From Cupriavidus sp. U2 (lineage in GTDB: Bacteria; Pseudomonadota; Gammaproteobacteria; Burkholderiales; Burkholderiaceae): a DNA stretch of 64,000 bases. The stretch covers positions 736,382-800,381 of the forward strand of contig NZ_RCOG02000032.1 in NCBI RefSeq assembly GCF_009663685.2. Reading direction: 5' to 3'. This document shows, piece by piece, positions 47,474 to 57,356 of this stretch (the first letter of the stretch is position 1; each line of letters begins with the position of its first letter). The notes below the pieces were generated by a model. It had not been told where the DNA came from and did no database searches. It saw nothing but the letters and a program-made list of their open reading frames with translations. The translations under genes were made by a program, and so were the position numbers.

Positions 47474-49315
47474 CTACTCGTCTTCCGCATTGACGGGCCG
47501 CCATCCCATCTGGCGACGGCGCTGGACTTCCGGCATCAGCCAGCGATAGCGCGCCTTGTCGTCCTCATTGGCGGTGCCGGCCTGGATGGCGGCCAGCAAT
47601 GTCTCCAGTTCGCGCTGCAGCGGATCTGCCAGCAGCTTGTGTACGGCGCCGTCGAATTCAAGTGTCGCAAGCGCCTCTTCCATTTCTTCCTTCAGCACGG
47701 CTGCCCGGGCGGCGGCGTAGACGTCCGCGTAAGGCGTCTGGGCCAATTGCTCGTTGAAGGCCGCAAAATTCATGGTGCCCTGGATGCCGTCGCAGGCCGC
47801 CACCAAGTGAGCAAGCACTTCGGTTTCGGGCCGCTGGGGATCGAGCAGCAAGGCGCGGGCGTCCTCGTCAAGCCGGCTTGCCAGCGACGGGTAGCTCATC
47901 AGGAGCTGGATCACCTGCTGCTCCAGCCCGGTCGGCGCCTGGCGCCTGGCGCGGGGACGCGGCTGCGAGAAGCGGCCGACGCGCGACGAATCGCTGCCCA
48001 GCCCGCACACCGCCTCGATCTCGGCCGGCGTCGTACCGGTAGCATCGGCAAGTTCGCGCACAATCTGTAGCCGCAGACCCCCGGCCGGCATGGCCTGGAG
48101 CAGCGGCTTGGCTTCGAACTGGGCACGGGCGCGGCCTTCGGGCTGCCGCAGGTCCTGGTCTTCTGTCACGATCTGGAGCAGAAAACGCGACAGCGGCATC
48201 GCGTTCTGCACCTGGCGCGCGAAGGCGTCGGTCCCCTCTTCGCGCACATAGCTGTCGGGATCGTGCTCGGCGGGCAGGAACAGAAAGCGGATGGTCTTGT
48301 TGTCGGCGACATGCGGCAGGCAGGCTTCGAGCGCACGCCGCGCCGCCCGGCGTCCGGCGGCATCGCCATCGAACGAGAAGACCACGGCATCGGTCTGGCG
48401 CAGCAACTTTTGCACGTGGATCGCCGTACAGGCCGTGCCGAGCGTGGCCACCGCGTTGGCAAAGCCAAGCTGCGCCAGCGCCACCACGTCCATGTATCCC
48501 TCCACCACCAGCACGTAGCCGTTCTCGCGAATGGCATGACGCGCCTCGAACAGCCCGTAGAGCTCCGTTCCCTTGCTGAAAAGCGGTGTTTCGGGGGAGT
48601 TCAGGTATTTAGGCTCACCCTGGCCCATGACGCGGCCGCCGAACCCGATCACGTTGCCCTTGGTATTTCGGATCGGGAACATGATGCGGTCGCGGAACCG
48701 GTCGTAACGGCGCGGCTTGCCGTCGGCGTCGCGCTTGTCCTGGGATTCGATCAGCAGGCCATTTTCAACAAGTGGCGCTGCAGTCGCATCGTCACGATAC
48801 GAGCCGAAAACAGCCTCCAGGCCCTGCCAGTCGTCGGGCGCGTAACCGAGCCCGAATCGCACCGCGATCTCTCCGGTCAGGCCGCGACCCTTCAGGTACT
48901 GGATGGCCTGCGGCGAACCGCGTAGCTGTTTCTTGTAGAACTCGGTGGCCCGCGACATGGCGTCGCTCAGTGCCACCGATCTGGCCTGCTGTTCCGCGCG
49001 CTGGGCGGGCGGCAGGCTGTTGCGTTCCTCGGGAACGGATAACCCTACCGACTGCGCCAGTTCCCGCACCGCGTCGGGGTACGACTGGCCCGAATACTCC
49101 ATCAGGAAGCCGATGGCCGACCCATGCGCGCCGCACCCAAAGCAGTGATAAAACTGCTTGGTCGGGGATACCGTGAACGACGGGGATTTTTCGTTGTGGA
49201 ACGGGCACAGGCCCATGAAGTTGGCCCCGCCCTTCTTCAACTGCACGTACTTGCCCACCACGTCGACAATGTCTACGCGGTTAAGCAGGTCCTGAATGAA
49301 GGATTGCGGAATCAC
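47474..49315 (-). CDS. dnaG: DNA primase
   Basis: 613 aa. It makes RNA primers at the replication fork. The N-terminal zinc site (CPFHNEKSPSF, CFGCGAHG), the TOPRIM domain (LVVEGYMDVVAL, FSFDGDAAGRRAARRAL) and a C-terminal helicase-binding domain (MNFAAFNEQLAQ onward) are all visible. It sits upstream of rpoD in the macromolecular synthesis arrangement. The yqeY gene lies 218 bp upstream. Confidence 0.96.
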   Translation of the reverse strand: MIPQSFIQDLLNRVDIVDVVGKYVQLKKGGANFMGLCPFHNEKSPSFTVSPTKQFYHCFGCGAHGSAIGFLMEYSGQSYPDAVRELAQSVGLSVPEERNSLPPAQRAEQQARSVALSDAMSRATEFYKKQLRGSPQAIQYLKGRGLTGEIAVRFGLGYAPDDWQGLEAVFGSYRDDATAAPLVENGLLIESQDKRDADGKPRRYDRFRDRIMFPIRNTKGNVIGFGGRVMGQGEPKYLNSPETPLFSKGTELYGLFEARHAIRENGYVLVVEGYMDVVALAQLGFANAVATLGTACTAIHVQKLLRQTDAVVFSFDGDAAGRRAARRALEACLPHVADNKTIRFLFLPAEHDPDSYVREEGTDAFARQVQNAMPLSRFLLQIVTEDQDLRQPEGRARAQFEAKPLLQAMPAGGLRLQIVRELADATGTTPAEIEAVCGLGSDSSRVGRFSQPRPRARRQAPTGLEQQVIQLLMSYPSLASRLDEDARALLLDPQRPETEVLAHLVAACDGIQGTMNFAAFNEQLAQTPYADVYAAARAAVLKEEMEEALATLEFDGAVHKLLADPLQRELETLLAAIQAGTANEDDKARYRWLMPEVQRRRQMGWRPVNAEDE

Positions 49316-49533
49316 CCGACTGACCGTCCTGATGCCAAGGCCTGCCGGACCGGCCGGCGGCCATTTTTCTGGAATGCGTGACCGGAACGTCGCCCGGCAG
49401 CCATCGAATCATTGTAGTGCAGCCGCAACGAAATGCCGGCCCCGGCCGACATTGGGCGCCAAGTCCCCTCAATACGGCGCCAACTCCGTGCTTCGCAACT
49501 GATAATCCTGCTTATATCTGACCGAACTGTCAA

Positions 49534-49983
49534 TTATTTCGGGGCGAGGGCAGCCTTGACCAGACCCGATACCGCCGTCATGTCGGCACGGCCGGCCAGG
49601 CGGGCTTTCACGAGGCCCATGACCTTGCCCATGTCCTGGGGGCCGGTGGCGCCCGCTTCAGTCACGGCCTTCTGCACTTCGGCGGCCACTTCGGCTTCCG
49701 AAAGCTGGGCGGGCATATAGGCCACCAGCACATCGACTTCGGCCTTTTCCTTGGCCACCAGATCGTCGCGACCGGCCTGCTCGAACTGGCTGATGGAGTC
49801 CTTGCGCTGCTTGATCATCTTGTCGATCACGGCAGTCACCGCGGCGTCGTCCAGTTCCACGCGCTCGTCCACCTCACGCTGCTTGATGGCGGCCTGCAGC
49901 AGGCGGATGGTGCCGAGGCGCTCGGTTTCGCGGGCGCGCATGGCGGTCTTCATGTCTTCAGTTATGCGGGCTTTCAGGGACAT
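49534..49983 (-). CDS. yqeY: GatB/YqeY-domain protein
   Basis: 149 aa from MSLKARITEDMK, with GGAAG before the ATG. The helical YqeY domain resembles the tRNA-binding tail of GatB. Signatures are MRARETERLGTIRLLQAAIKQ and AYMPAQLSEAEV. The function is unclear. It regularly accompanies dnaG and rpsU; here no rpsU gene is present upstream. Confidence 0.93.
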   Translation of the reverse strand: MSLKARITEDMKTAMRARETERLGTIRLLQAAIKQREVDERVELDDAAVTAVIDKMIKQRKDSISQFEQAGRDDLVAKEKAEVDVLVAYMPAQLSEAEVAAEVQKAVTEAGATGPQDMGKVMGLVKARLAGRADMTAVSGLVKAALAPK

Positions 49984-50027
49984 GGCAATCTTCCGAAAAA
50001 TGGGTAGCAACTGGGACCATAACGCAA

Positions 50028-50060
50028 AAACCCGCCGGAGCCATGGCCCGTAGCGGGTTT
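50028..50060 (-). terminator. Terminator of the flavoprotein gene
   Basis: The stem AAACCCGC/GCGGGTTT encloses a 17-nt loop and is followed on the minus strand by TTTTTGCG, 104 bp past the gene's stop. Confidence 0.65.
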
Positions 50061-50163
50061 CTTGCGGAAGCAAGGCGTCGGCAAAAGGGAACGAAGCGCC
50101 TCACCGGTCATGTGCGAGAGCGCCGATTGTAGCGCATGGCCCGCACCGCTGCATGCGCGCCGC

Positions 50164-51399
50164 CTAGGCGGACCCGCCCCGCACCGCCTCGGCCGCGGCC
50201 TCGCCCGCCGCCACGGCCGATGCCCAGGCCCACTGGAAGTTGTAGCCGCCCAGCCAGCCGGTCACGTCCACCACTTCGCCGATGAAGTACAGGCCATCGA
50301 CGTCACGCGCCATCATGGTCGACGACGATAGCCCGCGGGTGTCCACGCCGCCTAGCGTGACCTCGGCCTTCTTGTAGCCCTCGGTGCCGGACGGCACCAG
50401 GCGCCAGCGGTTGAGCGCCTCGCCAAGCTGGCGCAGCGCCTTGTCGGGCATGTCGGCCACTGATTGTTTGCCCTGCAGACCCACGGCGGCACACCAGGCG
50501 TCGGCCAACCGCGACGGCAGGCGTTCGGCCAGCAGATTATCCAGATGCTTGCGGCCGCCTTTTTTATGGCCGATCAGCCAGTCGGCGGCGTCCTCGCCAT
50601 CGAACAGGTCGATCTCGATCGGGGTGCCGGGCCGCCAGTAGCTGGAAATCTGCAACACTGCGGGCCCGGACAGACCCCGGTGGGTCCAGAGCAGGTCTTC
50701 CTTGAAGGCGCCGGCCGACTTGCCGCTGCCGGTGGCGATATCGACCTCCATCGACACCCCGGCCAGCGGCACGAACGGCTGCCAGGCCTGACCGTCGAAC
50801 GTCAGCGGCACCAGCGCCGGGCGGGTTTCCACGACCTTGAGTCCGAACTGGCGAGCGATGCGATAGCCAAAATCGGTCGCGCCGATCTTCGGAATCGACA
50901 ACCCGCCGGTGGCCACCACCACTGCCCCGGCGCGCACCGTGCCCTGCGCGGTCAGCAACAGGTAGTCGTCACCCTCCTTGCCGATCTCGTCGATCGTGCA
51001 GCCGGTCTGCCAATGCACGCCTCCGGCATCACATTCTGCGCGCAGCAATTGGATGATGTCTTCGGCGCTGTCGTTGCAGAACAGCTGGCCGCGATGCTTT
51101 TCATGCCAGCCGATGTCGTAGCGGCGCAGCAGGCCCAGGAAATCCTGCGGCGTGTAGCGCGCGAGCGCCGACCGACAGAAATGGGGATTTGACGACAGGT
51201 AGTTGGCCGGGCCGGCCTGCAGGTTCGTGAAGTTGCAACGGCCGCCGCCAGAGATGCGGATCTTCTCGGCCAGCCGCGTGGCATGGTCAATCAGCACCAC
51301 CCGCGCGCCGCGCTGGCCGGCCACGGCGGCACACATCATGCCGGCCGCCCCTGCGCCCAGCACCGCCACGTCGAACCGGTCTTTCCTGCCTTGTGTCAT
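50164..51399 (-). CDS. HI0933/BaiN-like FAD-dependent flavoprotein
   Basis: 411 aa. FAD-binding signatures: VAVLGAGAAGMMCAAVAGQRG, KIRISGGGRCNFTN, VVVATGGLSIPKIGATDFG and the C-terminal GLYFIGEVVDVTGWLGGYNF. It is the YhiN/BaiN family, named from a bile-acid reductase, but its role in non-gut bacteria is unknown. It is divergent from tsaD. Confidence 0.92.
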   Translation of the reverse strand: MTQGRKDRFDVAVLGAGAAGMMCAAVAGQRGARVVLIDHATRLAEKIRISGGGRCNFTNLQAGPANYLSSNPHFCRSALARYTPQDFLGLLRRYDIGWHEKHRGQLFCNDSAEDIIQLLRAECDAGGVHWQTGCTIDEIGKEGDDYLLLTAQGTVRAGAVVVATGGLSIPKIGATDFGYRIARQFGLKVVETRPALVPLTFDGQAWQPFVPLAGVSMEVDIATGSGKSAGAFKEDLLWTHRGLSGPAVLQISSYWRPGTPIEIDLFDGEDAADWLIGHKKGGRKHLDNLLAERLPSRLADAWCAAVGLQGKQSVADMPDKALRQLGEALNRWRLVPSGTEGYKKAEVTLGGVDTRGLSSSTMMARDVDGLYFIGEVVDVTGWLGGYNFQWAWASAVAAGEAAAEAVRGGSA

Positions 51400-51547
51400 G
51401 TCACCCTTTCAAGAAGCCGCGATTGTAGCGAATGACGGCCACCCGAGCGCATGGGGTCAGGGTGTGCTACCCTGCTGGCCTTCCGATTTTTGCCGGCAAG
51501 ATCGCTGCAGTTGCAGCCCGAACCCGTCCGGCCGCACCAGAATTTCC

Positions 51548-52606
51548 ATGCTTGTCCTCGGTATCGAATCCTCCTGCGACGAAACCGGGCTGGCCCTCTA
51601 CGACACCGGGGCCGGTCTGCTGGCGCATGCGCTGCACTCGCAGATCGCCATGCATCGCGAATACGGTGGCGTGGTGCCGGAACTGGCGTCGCGCGACCAT
51701 ATCCGCCGCGTGCTGCCGCTGTTGCAGCAGGTGCTGGACGACGCCGGCCGCCAGCGCAAGGACATCGACGCCATCGCCTATACCCAGGGCCCCGGTCTGG
51801 CCGGTGCGCTGCTGGTGGGCGCATCGGTGGCCAACGCGCTCGGTTTTGCGCTGGGTGTGCCGATGGTGGGCGTCCACCATCTGGAAGGCCACCTGCTCTC
51901 GCCGCTGCTGACCGATGCCCCGCCGCCGTTTCCGTTTGTCGCACTGCTGGTATCTGGTGGCCACACCCAACTGATGGAAGTCAAAGGCATTGGCGACTAC
52001 ACGCTGCTGGGCGAAACGCTGGACGATGCCGCCGGCGAAGCGTTCGACAAGACCGCCAAGCTGCTGGGCCTGGGCTATCCGGGCGGCCCCGAGGTGTCGC
52101 GGCTGGCCGAATTCGGCAATCCCGGCGCGTTCGAGCTGCCGCGGCCGATGCTTCACTCGGGCAATCTCGATTTCTCGTTCGCGGGGCTCAAGACCGCCGT
52201 GCTGACCCAGACGCGCAAGCTCGGCAACGCCTGCGAGCAGGACCGGGCCAACCTGGCGCGCTCGTTTGTCGATGCCATCGTCGACGTACTGGCCGCGAAG
52301 TCGTTCAACGCGCTCAAGCAGACCGGCCACAAGCGGCTGGTGGTGGCCGGCGGCGTCGGCGCCAACCGGCAGTTGCGCGCGCGGCTCGACGAGATGGGCC
52401 GCCGTCGCAAGGTGGACGTGTACTACCCCGACCTGGCGTTTTGCACCGACAACGGCGCGATGATCGCCTTTGCCGGCGCCATGCGCCTGCAGGCCGCGCC
52501 CCAGCTGGCGCGCCATGGCTACGACTACGGCGTCACGCCGCGCTGGGATTTGTCCGACATCCGTCTGCCGGACCCTGCCGGCACGCCGGCTACGCAGGAA
52601 AGCTAG
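51548..52606 (+). CDS. tsaD: tRNA N6-adenosine threonylcarbamoyltransferase
   Basis: 352 aa from MLVLGIESSC. It transfers the threonylcarbamoyl group to A37 of ANN-decoding tRNAs. Motifs: GIESSCDETGLALYD, the metal site VGVHHLEGHLLSPL, VSGGHTQL and VAGGVGANRQLR. Length and motifs are standard. The tail after GVTPRWDLSD is short. Confidence 0.96.
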   Translation: MLVLGIESSCDETGLALYDTGAGLLAHALHSQIAMHREYGGVVPELASRDHIRRVLPLLQQVLDDAGRQRKDIDAIAYTQGPGLAGALLVGASVANALGFALGVPMVGVHHLEGHLLSPLLTDAPPPFPFVALLVSGGHTQLMEVKGIGDYTLLGETLDDAAGEAFDKTAKLLGLGYPGGPEVSRLAEFGNPGAFELPRPMLHSGNLDFSFAGLKTAVLTQTRKLGNACEQDRANLARSFVDAIVDVLAAKSFNALKQTGHKRLVVAGGVGANRQLRARLDEMGRRRKVDVYYPDLAFCTDNGAMIAFAGAMRLQAAPQLARHGYDYGVTPRWDLSDIRLPDPAGTPATQES

Positions 52607-52652
52607 TTCTCCCCGCCCGCGCCCGGCGGACACGGGGAGCTGCCGCGAACGC

Positions 52653-53456
52653 TTACGCGACGCGCTTGTCGCGCTCGATCACGGCGTAGGCGCTGTGATT
52701 GTGGATGGACTCGAAGTTCTCGGCTTCCAGCGTGTAGGCCACGATCCGGTCATCGGCGTTCAGACGCATGGCGATGTCGCGCACCAGGTCTTCCACGAAC
52801 TTCGGGTTTTCGTAGGCACGCTCGGTCACGAACTTTTCGTCGGGCCGCTTGAGCAGACCCCACAGCTCGCACGAAGCTTCTTCCTCGGCCATGCGCACCA
52901 GCGTTTCCACATCCAGGTCGCCAGCCAGTTCCACCTGCATGGTGATGTGCGATCGCTGGTTATGCGCGCCATACTGCGAGATCTTCTTCGAGCACGGGCA
53001 CAGGCTCGTCACCGGCACCAGCGCGGTCAGGAACAGGCGCGTCTGCCCGTCGCACTTCTCGCCAGCCAGCGTCACTTCGTAGTCCAGCAGCGACTGCACG
53101 CCAGACACCGGCGCGGTCTTGCTGATGAAGTACGGGAACGATACCTCGATGCGGCCGGCATCGGCTTCCAAGCGCACCAGCATGTCGTCGAGCAGCCCAC
53201 GGAAGCCGGCCAGGTCCAGCGGCGCGCGGTTGTCTTCCAGCAGCGCCACGAAACGCGACATATGCGTGCCCTTCTGGTCCGCCGGCAGACGCACGTCCAG
53301 GTTGAACGTGCCAACGGTGCCGATGTCGCCAGCCGGCGTCTTCAGTGTCAGCGGATATCGCACGCCCTTGACGCCCACACGCTGGATCACGATCTGGCGG
53401 GTATCGACGCTCGATTGCACGTCGGGCATCACGAAGGCGGGATTGATGTCATTCAT
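52653..53456 (-). CDS. folE2: GTP cyclohydrolase FolE2
   Basis: 267 aa. It is the type IB enzyme for the first step of folate synthesis, able to use metals other than zinc. Signatures: GVKGVRYPL, GTFNLDVRLPADQKGTHMSRF, LCPCSKKISQYGAHNQRS and the C-terminal ENFESIHNHSAYAVI. It is often found under zinc limitation control, but no Zur site was recognised here. It is convergent with tsaD and downstream of dxs in the same direction, after a terminator. Confidence 0.95.
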   Translation of the reverse strand: MNDINPAFVMPDVQSSVDTRQIVIQRVGVKGVRYPLTLKTPAGDIGTVGTFNLDVRLPADQKGTHMSRFVALLEDNRAPLDLAGFRGLLDDMLVRLEADAGRIEVSFPYFISKTAPVSGVQSLLDYEVTLAGEKCDGQTRLFLTALVPVTSLCPCSKKISQYGAHNQRSHITMQVELAGDLDVETLVRMAEEEASCELWGLLKRPDEKFVTERAYENPKFVEDLVRDIAMRLNADDRIVAYTLEAENFESIHNHSAYAVIERDKRVA

Positions 53457-53785
53457 CTACGGTTTCCTCCAGGACGTCGTCAGGGGATGACGGCCATCCT
53501 TACGGTCGCGGCGTTTTCGCAGGATTTCTCCACGCCGCGCAACGAGTGTGAAACGACGGTCCGGACAGAAAACCAGGGGGGCGCCGGCCCGCAGTTGCGA
53601 ACACAAAAATGGGAATGGCGATTCTACGCAATATTGGAAGGTGCTGCCGCGCCCGCGCGTCATTCTGCGTATTTCATGCGGACAATGCCCCGGCAATGCA
53701 GCTTCCTGCCGTTTGCCGACAGCCAAAACAAAACCGGCGCGGATAATCCGCGCCGGCTCCGGCTACAGCTTGCTGCGACTGGCAG
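53457..53785 (-). other. Intergenic region between dxs and folE2
   Basis: Besides the dxs terminator at 53726-53757, a possible -10 box TAGAAT (53621-53626, minus strand) lies in the folE2 leader. No gene or RNA was recognised. Confidence 0.35.
53726..53757 (-). terminator. Terminator of the xseB-ispA-dxs operon
   Basis: A perfect 10-bp stem CCGGCGCGGA/TCCGCGCCGG with a TAA loop is followed on the minus strand by TTTTGTTTT, about 30 bp past the dxs stop. Confidence 0.85.
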
Positions 53786-55702
53786 TCAGGCGACGCGCGT
53801 GGCCACCTTCACCGGTTGCTCGGTCAGCGCGAAACGCTCGCGCACCGAACGCGCAATGCCAGCGGCATCCAGGCCACACTGCGACAGCAGGAAAGCCGGA
53901 TCGCCATGATCGATGAACTTGTCGGGCAGGCCCAGCACCAGCGTCGGGATCTCGATGCCGGCCTCGGCCAGTGCTTCGAGCACGGCGCTGCCGGCGCCGC
54001 CCATCGTCGCGCCCTCTTCCACAGTGACCAGGTAGTCGTGGTTCGCGGCCAGCTGCTTGACCAGGTCGACGTCCAGCGGCTTCACGAAACGCATGTTGGC
54101 CACGGTGGCATCGAGCGAATCCGCGGCCGTCAGCGACTGATGCAGCATCGAACCGAATGCCAGGATGGCCACACGCTGCCCGGCGCGCGCCTGGCCTTCG
54201 CGGCGGATCTCGCCCTTGCCCAGCGGCAGCGCCGTCAGCGCGGCCTCGGTGGCCACGCCCACGCCAGCGCCACGCGGGTAGCGCACGGCGGTCGGGCAAT
54301 CCTGCTGGTAGGCGGTGGTCAGCAACTGGCGGCATTCCTGCTCGTCGGCCGGCGTCATCACCATCATGTTCGGGATGCAGCGCAGGAACGGGATATCGTA
54401 CGCACCGGCGTGCGTGGCACCGTCGGCGCCGACCAGGCCGGCGCGGTCCAGCGCGAACACCACCGGCAGATTCTGCAGCGCCACGTCGTGGATCAGTTGA
54501 TCGTAGCCACGCTGCAGGAACGTCGAGTAGATCGCCACCACCGGCTTCAGGCCCTCGCAGGCCAGGCCGCCGGCAAACGTCACGGCGTGCTGTTCGGCAA
54601 TGCCCACGTCGTAGTAACGGTCCGGGAAACGCTTCTCGAACTCCACCATGCCCGAGCCTTCGCGCATGGCCGGCGTCACGCCGATCAGGCGCTTGTCGGC
54701 GGCGGCCATGTCGCACAGCCATTCGCCAAACACCTGCGTGTACGTCTTGCGCGACGGCTTGGCCGACGGGCGGATACCCTCGGCCGGGTTGAACTTGCCC
54801 GGGCCGTGATACAGGATCGGGTCGGCCTCGGCCAGCTTGTAGCCCTGGCCCTTCTTGGTCACCACATGCAGGAACTGCGGGCCGTGGCCTTCCAGGGCGC
54901 GCTGGCGGATGTTCTGCAACGTCGGCACCAGCGATTCCAGGTCATGACCGTCGATTGGGCCGATGTAGTCGAAGCCGAATTCCTCGAACAGCGTGGCCGG
55001 CACGACCATGCCCTTGGCATGTTCTTCCAGGCGCTTGGCGAATTCGAGCACCGGCGGCGCCACCGACAGTACCTTCTCGATGCCCTTCTTGGTGGCCGCG
55101 TAGAACTGGCCCGACAGCAGGCGGGCCAAGTGCTTGTTCAGCATGCCAACCGGCGGCGAGATCGACATGTCGTTGTCGTTCAGCACCACCAGCATCGGCA
55201 GGTCCTTGTAGACCCCGGCGTTGTTCATGGCCTCGAAGGCCATGCCGGCGGTCATCGCGCCATCGCCGATCACGGCGATACCCACGCGCTTGTGACCCAT
55301 CGTGCGCGCGCCCAGGGCCATGCCCAGTGCGGCCGAGATCGAGGTCGACGAATGGGCCGTGCCGAACGTGTCGTATTCGCTTTCCGAGCGACGCGGGAAG
55401 CCGGAGATACCACCGTACTGGCGCAGCGTCGACATGCGGTCGCGGCGGCCGGTCAGGATCTTGTGGGGGTAGCTCTGGTGACCCACGTCCCAGACGATGC
55501 GGTCGCTCGGCGTGTCGAACACATAGTGCAGCGCGATGGTCAGCTCCACCGTGCCCAGATTGGACGACAGGTGACCGCCGGTTTGCGAGACCGATTCCAG
55601 CACGTAGGCACGAAGTTCGTCGGCAAGCGTGCCGAGCTGGCGGCGGTCCAGCTTGCGCAGGTCCGCGGGGTCGTCGATATTGTTGAGCAGCGTGTAGGTC
55701 AT
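53786..55702 (-). CDS. dxs: 1-deoxy-D-xylulose-5-phosphate synthase
   Basis: 638 aa. It condenses pyruvate and glyceraldehyde-3-phosphate with thiamine diphosphate, the first step of the MEP isoprenoid pathway. Seen are GHQSYPHKILTGRRDRM, the TPP motif GDGAMTAGMAFEAMNN, DGHDLESLVPTL, and the transketolase pyrimidine domain (YDVGIAEQHAVTFAGGLA). It is the last gene after xseB and ispA, 44 bp from ispA. Confidence 0.97.
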   Translation of the reverse strand: MTYTLLNNIDDPADLRKLDRRQLGTLADELRAYVLESVSQTGGHLSSNLGTVELTIALHYVFDTPSDRIVWDVGHQSYPHKILTGRRDRMSTLRQYGGISGFPRRSESEYDTFGTAHSSTSISAALGMALGARTMGHKRVGIAVIGDGAMTAGMAFEAMNNAGVYKDLPMLVVLNDNDMSISPPVGMLNKHLARLLSGQFYAATKKGIEKVLSVAPPVLEFAKRLEEHAKGMVVPATLFEEFGFDYIGPIDGHDLESLVPTLQNIRQRALEGHGPQFLHVVTKKGQGYKLAEADPILYHGPGKFNPAEGIRPSAKPSRKTYTQVFGEWLCDMAAADKRLIGVTPAMREGSGMVEFEKRFPDRYYDVGIAEQHAVTFAGGLACEGLKPVVAIYSTFLQRGYDQLIHDVALQNLPVVFALDRAGLVGADGATHAGAYDIPFLRCIPNMMVMTPADEQECRQLLTTAYQQDCPTAVRYPRGAGVGVATEAALTALPLGKGEIRREGQARAGQRVAILAFGSMLHQSLTAADSLDATVANMRFVKPLDVDLVKQLAANHDYLVTVEEGATMGGAGSAVLEALAEAGIEIPTLVLGLPDKFIDHGDPAFLLSQCGLDAAGIARSVRERFALTEQPVKVATRVA

Positions 55703-55746
55703 GATGTCCGTTCGGCCGCCGGATTCTGTGTGTCCGGCTTTTCAGT

Positions 55747-56631
55747 TCAGTTTGAGCGCAGCACGATCAGGTCGGCCAGTTCGGCCAGCCGGCCGGCGCG
55801 TGCGCCGAATCCCGCCAGCGCCTCGTGGGCGTCGGTGCGAAGCTGGGCAGCCAGCTCGCGTGCGGCATCCAGACCAAGCAGCGACACATAGGTCGGCTTG
55901 TCGTTGGCGGCATCCTTCCCGGCGGTCTTGCCGAGCGTTGCCGTATCTGCAGTGACGTCGAGAATATCGTCCACCACCTGGAAAGCCAATCCCACGGCCG
56001 CCGCATATTGGTCAAGCGCCGCCAGACCGGCCGGATCGATGTTTCCGCACAACGCTCCCATGCGCACGCTGGCACGCAGCAGGGCACCGGTCTTCATGCG
56101 ATGCATGCCTTCCAGTGCGTCGCGTGTCATCGCCAGGCCCACGTTCTGCAGGTCGATCGCCTGGCCGCCGCACATGCCCACCGAACCCGACGCCATGGCC
56201 AGTTCGGCCACCAGCTTCAGGCGCGCCTCGGCGCCCAGCGCCGGCAGTTGTGCCAGCACGATGAAGGCCTGGGTCTGCAGGGCATCGCCCACCAGCAGTG
56301 CCGTGGCTTCGTCGTAGGCCTTGTGGACCGTCGGCCGGCCGCGGCGCAGGTCGTCGTCGTCCATGCAGGGCATGTCGTCGTGAACCAGCGAATAGGCGTG
56401 GATCATCTCGACCGCGCACGCAGCGGCATCGCAGGCTTCGGGTGCCGCACCCGCCACCTCGCCCGCGGCATGAACCAGCAGCGGGCGCACCCGCTTGCCA
56501 CCGCCGAGAACAGCATAGCGCATGGCCTCGTGCAAGGTGTGTGGAATTGTGTCCGTGGACGGCAGTGCGGCGTCCAGGGCGGCCTCGGTCCGGGCGCCTT
56601 GCGCCCGCATCCAGGTAGCGAAATCGCTCAT
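55747..56631 (-). CDS. ispA: Farnesyl diphosphate synthase
   Basis: 294 aa. It adds isopentenyl diphosphate to make geranyl and farnesyl diphosphates. First Asp-rich motif: SLVHDDMPCMDDDDLRRGRPT; second: FQVVDDILDVT. GGGKRVRPLLVHAAG is the family start. The start overlaps the xseB stop by 4 bp. It supplies the substrate for longer isoprenoids, downstream of dxs. Confidence 0.95.
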   Translation of the reverse strand: MSDFATWMRAQGARTEAALDAALPSTDTIPHTLHEAMRYAVLGGGKRVRPLLVHAAGEVAGAAPEACDAAACAVEMIHAYSLVHDDMPCMDDDDLRRGRPTVHKAYDEATALLVGDALQTQAFIVLAQLPALGAEARLKLVAELAMASGSVGMCGGQAIDLQNVGLAMTRDALEGMHRMKTGALLRASVRMGALCGNIDPAGLAALDQYAAAVGLAFQVVDDILDVTADTATLGKTAGKDAANDKPTYVSLLGLDAARELAAQLRTDAHEALAGFGARAGRLAELADLIVLRSN

Positions 56632-56924
56632 TCGAAATCTGCGCTGTTGTTATCGGAACGTGGCTCGCCGGCCAGGGGTTTCAGGGCATCGCCCTCCAGA
56701 ACCTTGACCTGCTGGGCCACCCGCTCCAGGCTTTGCTGGCAAAAACGGACGAGCTCCGCGCCGCGACGGTATGCCGCCAGGGACGCTTCCAGCGGCAATT
56801 CGCCGCTTTCCATGCTCGCCACCAGGGTTTCCAGCTCGGCCATTGCGGCCTCATAGGAAGCCGGCGGCGCGCTGGCGGCCGGCGTATCTTCAGGCTGGAC
56901 CGGGGCGGTCGTCGTTCTTGGCAT
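56628..56924 (-). CDS. xseB: Exodeoxyribonuclease VII small subunit
   Basis: 98 aa. Residues about 22-80 hold the XseB helical hairpin (SYEAAMAELETLVASMESGEL then LEASLAAYRRGAEL). A Pro/Ala-rich N-terminal tail of about 22 residues is extra to the E. coli length of 80. It is first in the xseB-ispA-dxs operon. The large subunit XseA is elsewhere. Confidence 0.93.
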   Translation of the reverse strand: MPRTTTAPVQPEDTPAASAPPASYEAAMAELETLVASMESGELPLEASLAAYRRGAELVRFCQQSLERVAQQVKVLEGDALKPLAGEPRSDNNSADFE

Positions 56925-57356
56925 GTCAGGCCTTGATCAGGGGAATTCGCGATTTTACGCCAATCCGGGGCCGGGCCGCAGAACAGTCTTATCCACTTCA
57001 TGGAAACCGGGTGTCCGGATCGCGCCCTTGACACAGTCTTTTGACATGGAAGTGACGTGTGCGCCCGGGTCGTCTTTCGGAATGCGGCTGAAGGGGCACC
57101 TCCATGACGACCCGGGTCGACTTTTTCGCTAAAAACCCAAAAAAATCAGGCCCTTAATTTTTGGGCTCGGGTACAATCCCGGGCTCGTCAGCGAGATCCG
57201 ACCGTTGCGTCCAGGACGCACTTTTCGCCGCCAGACTGGTCAGGCAGAAAGGGAACCGGTGCGGATGCCGATCGTCTGACACGGTTTCCCAAATCGATTC
57301 ATTTTTCGATGGTTGGGTTGTTCACTGCTTTCGCCTGTTCATAGGGAGTGGGGATA
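56925..57356 (+). other. Divergent control region between xseB and the Rieske gene
   Basis: A TACAAT box (57172-57177) lies about 185 bp before the Rieske start codon, without a clear -35 element. TTGACA occurs at 57027-57032 but is not well spaced from it. The leader has a near-perfect hairpin (GGGAACCG with CGGTTTCCC). Nothing else was recognised. Confidence 0.35.

Noticed and set aside
49984..50163. rpsU (ribosomal protein S21) expected next to yqeY/dnaG
   Set aside because: Both strands were read; no frame encodes the 70-residue basic S21 sequence here.
53816..55891. 691-codon plus-strand frame opposite dxs
   Set aside because: Antisense shadow of dxs; composition typical of reversed GC-rich codons.
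57240..57300. Possible cobalamin riboswitch upstream of the Rieske gene
   Set aside because: A stretch like AAAGGGAACCGG is present, but the conserved B12-box GCCACTG and the GCTGCCCCCGC block are missing.
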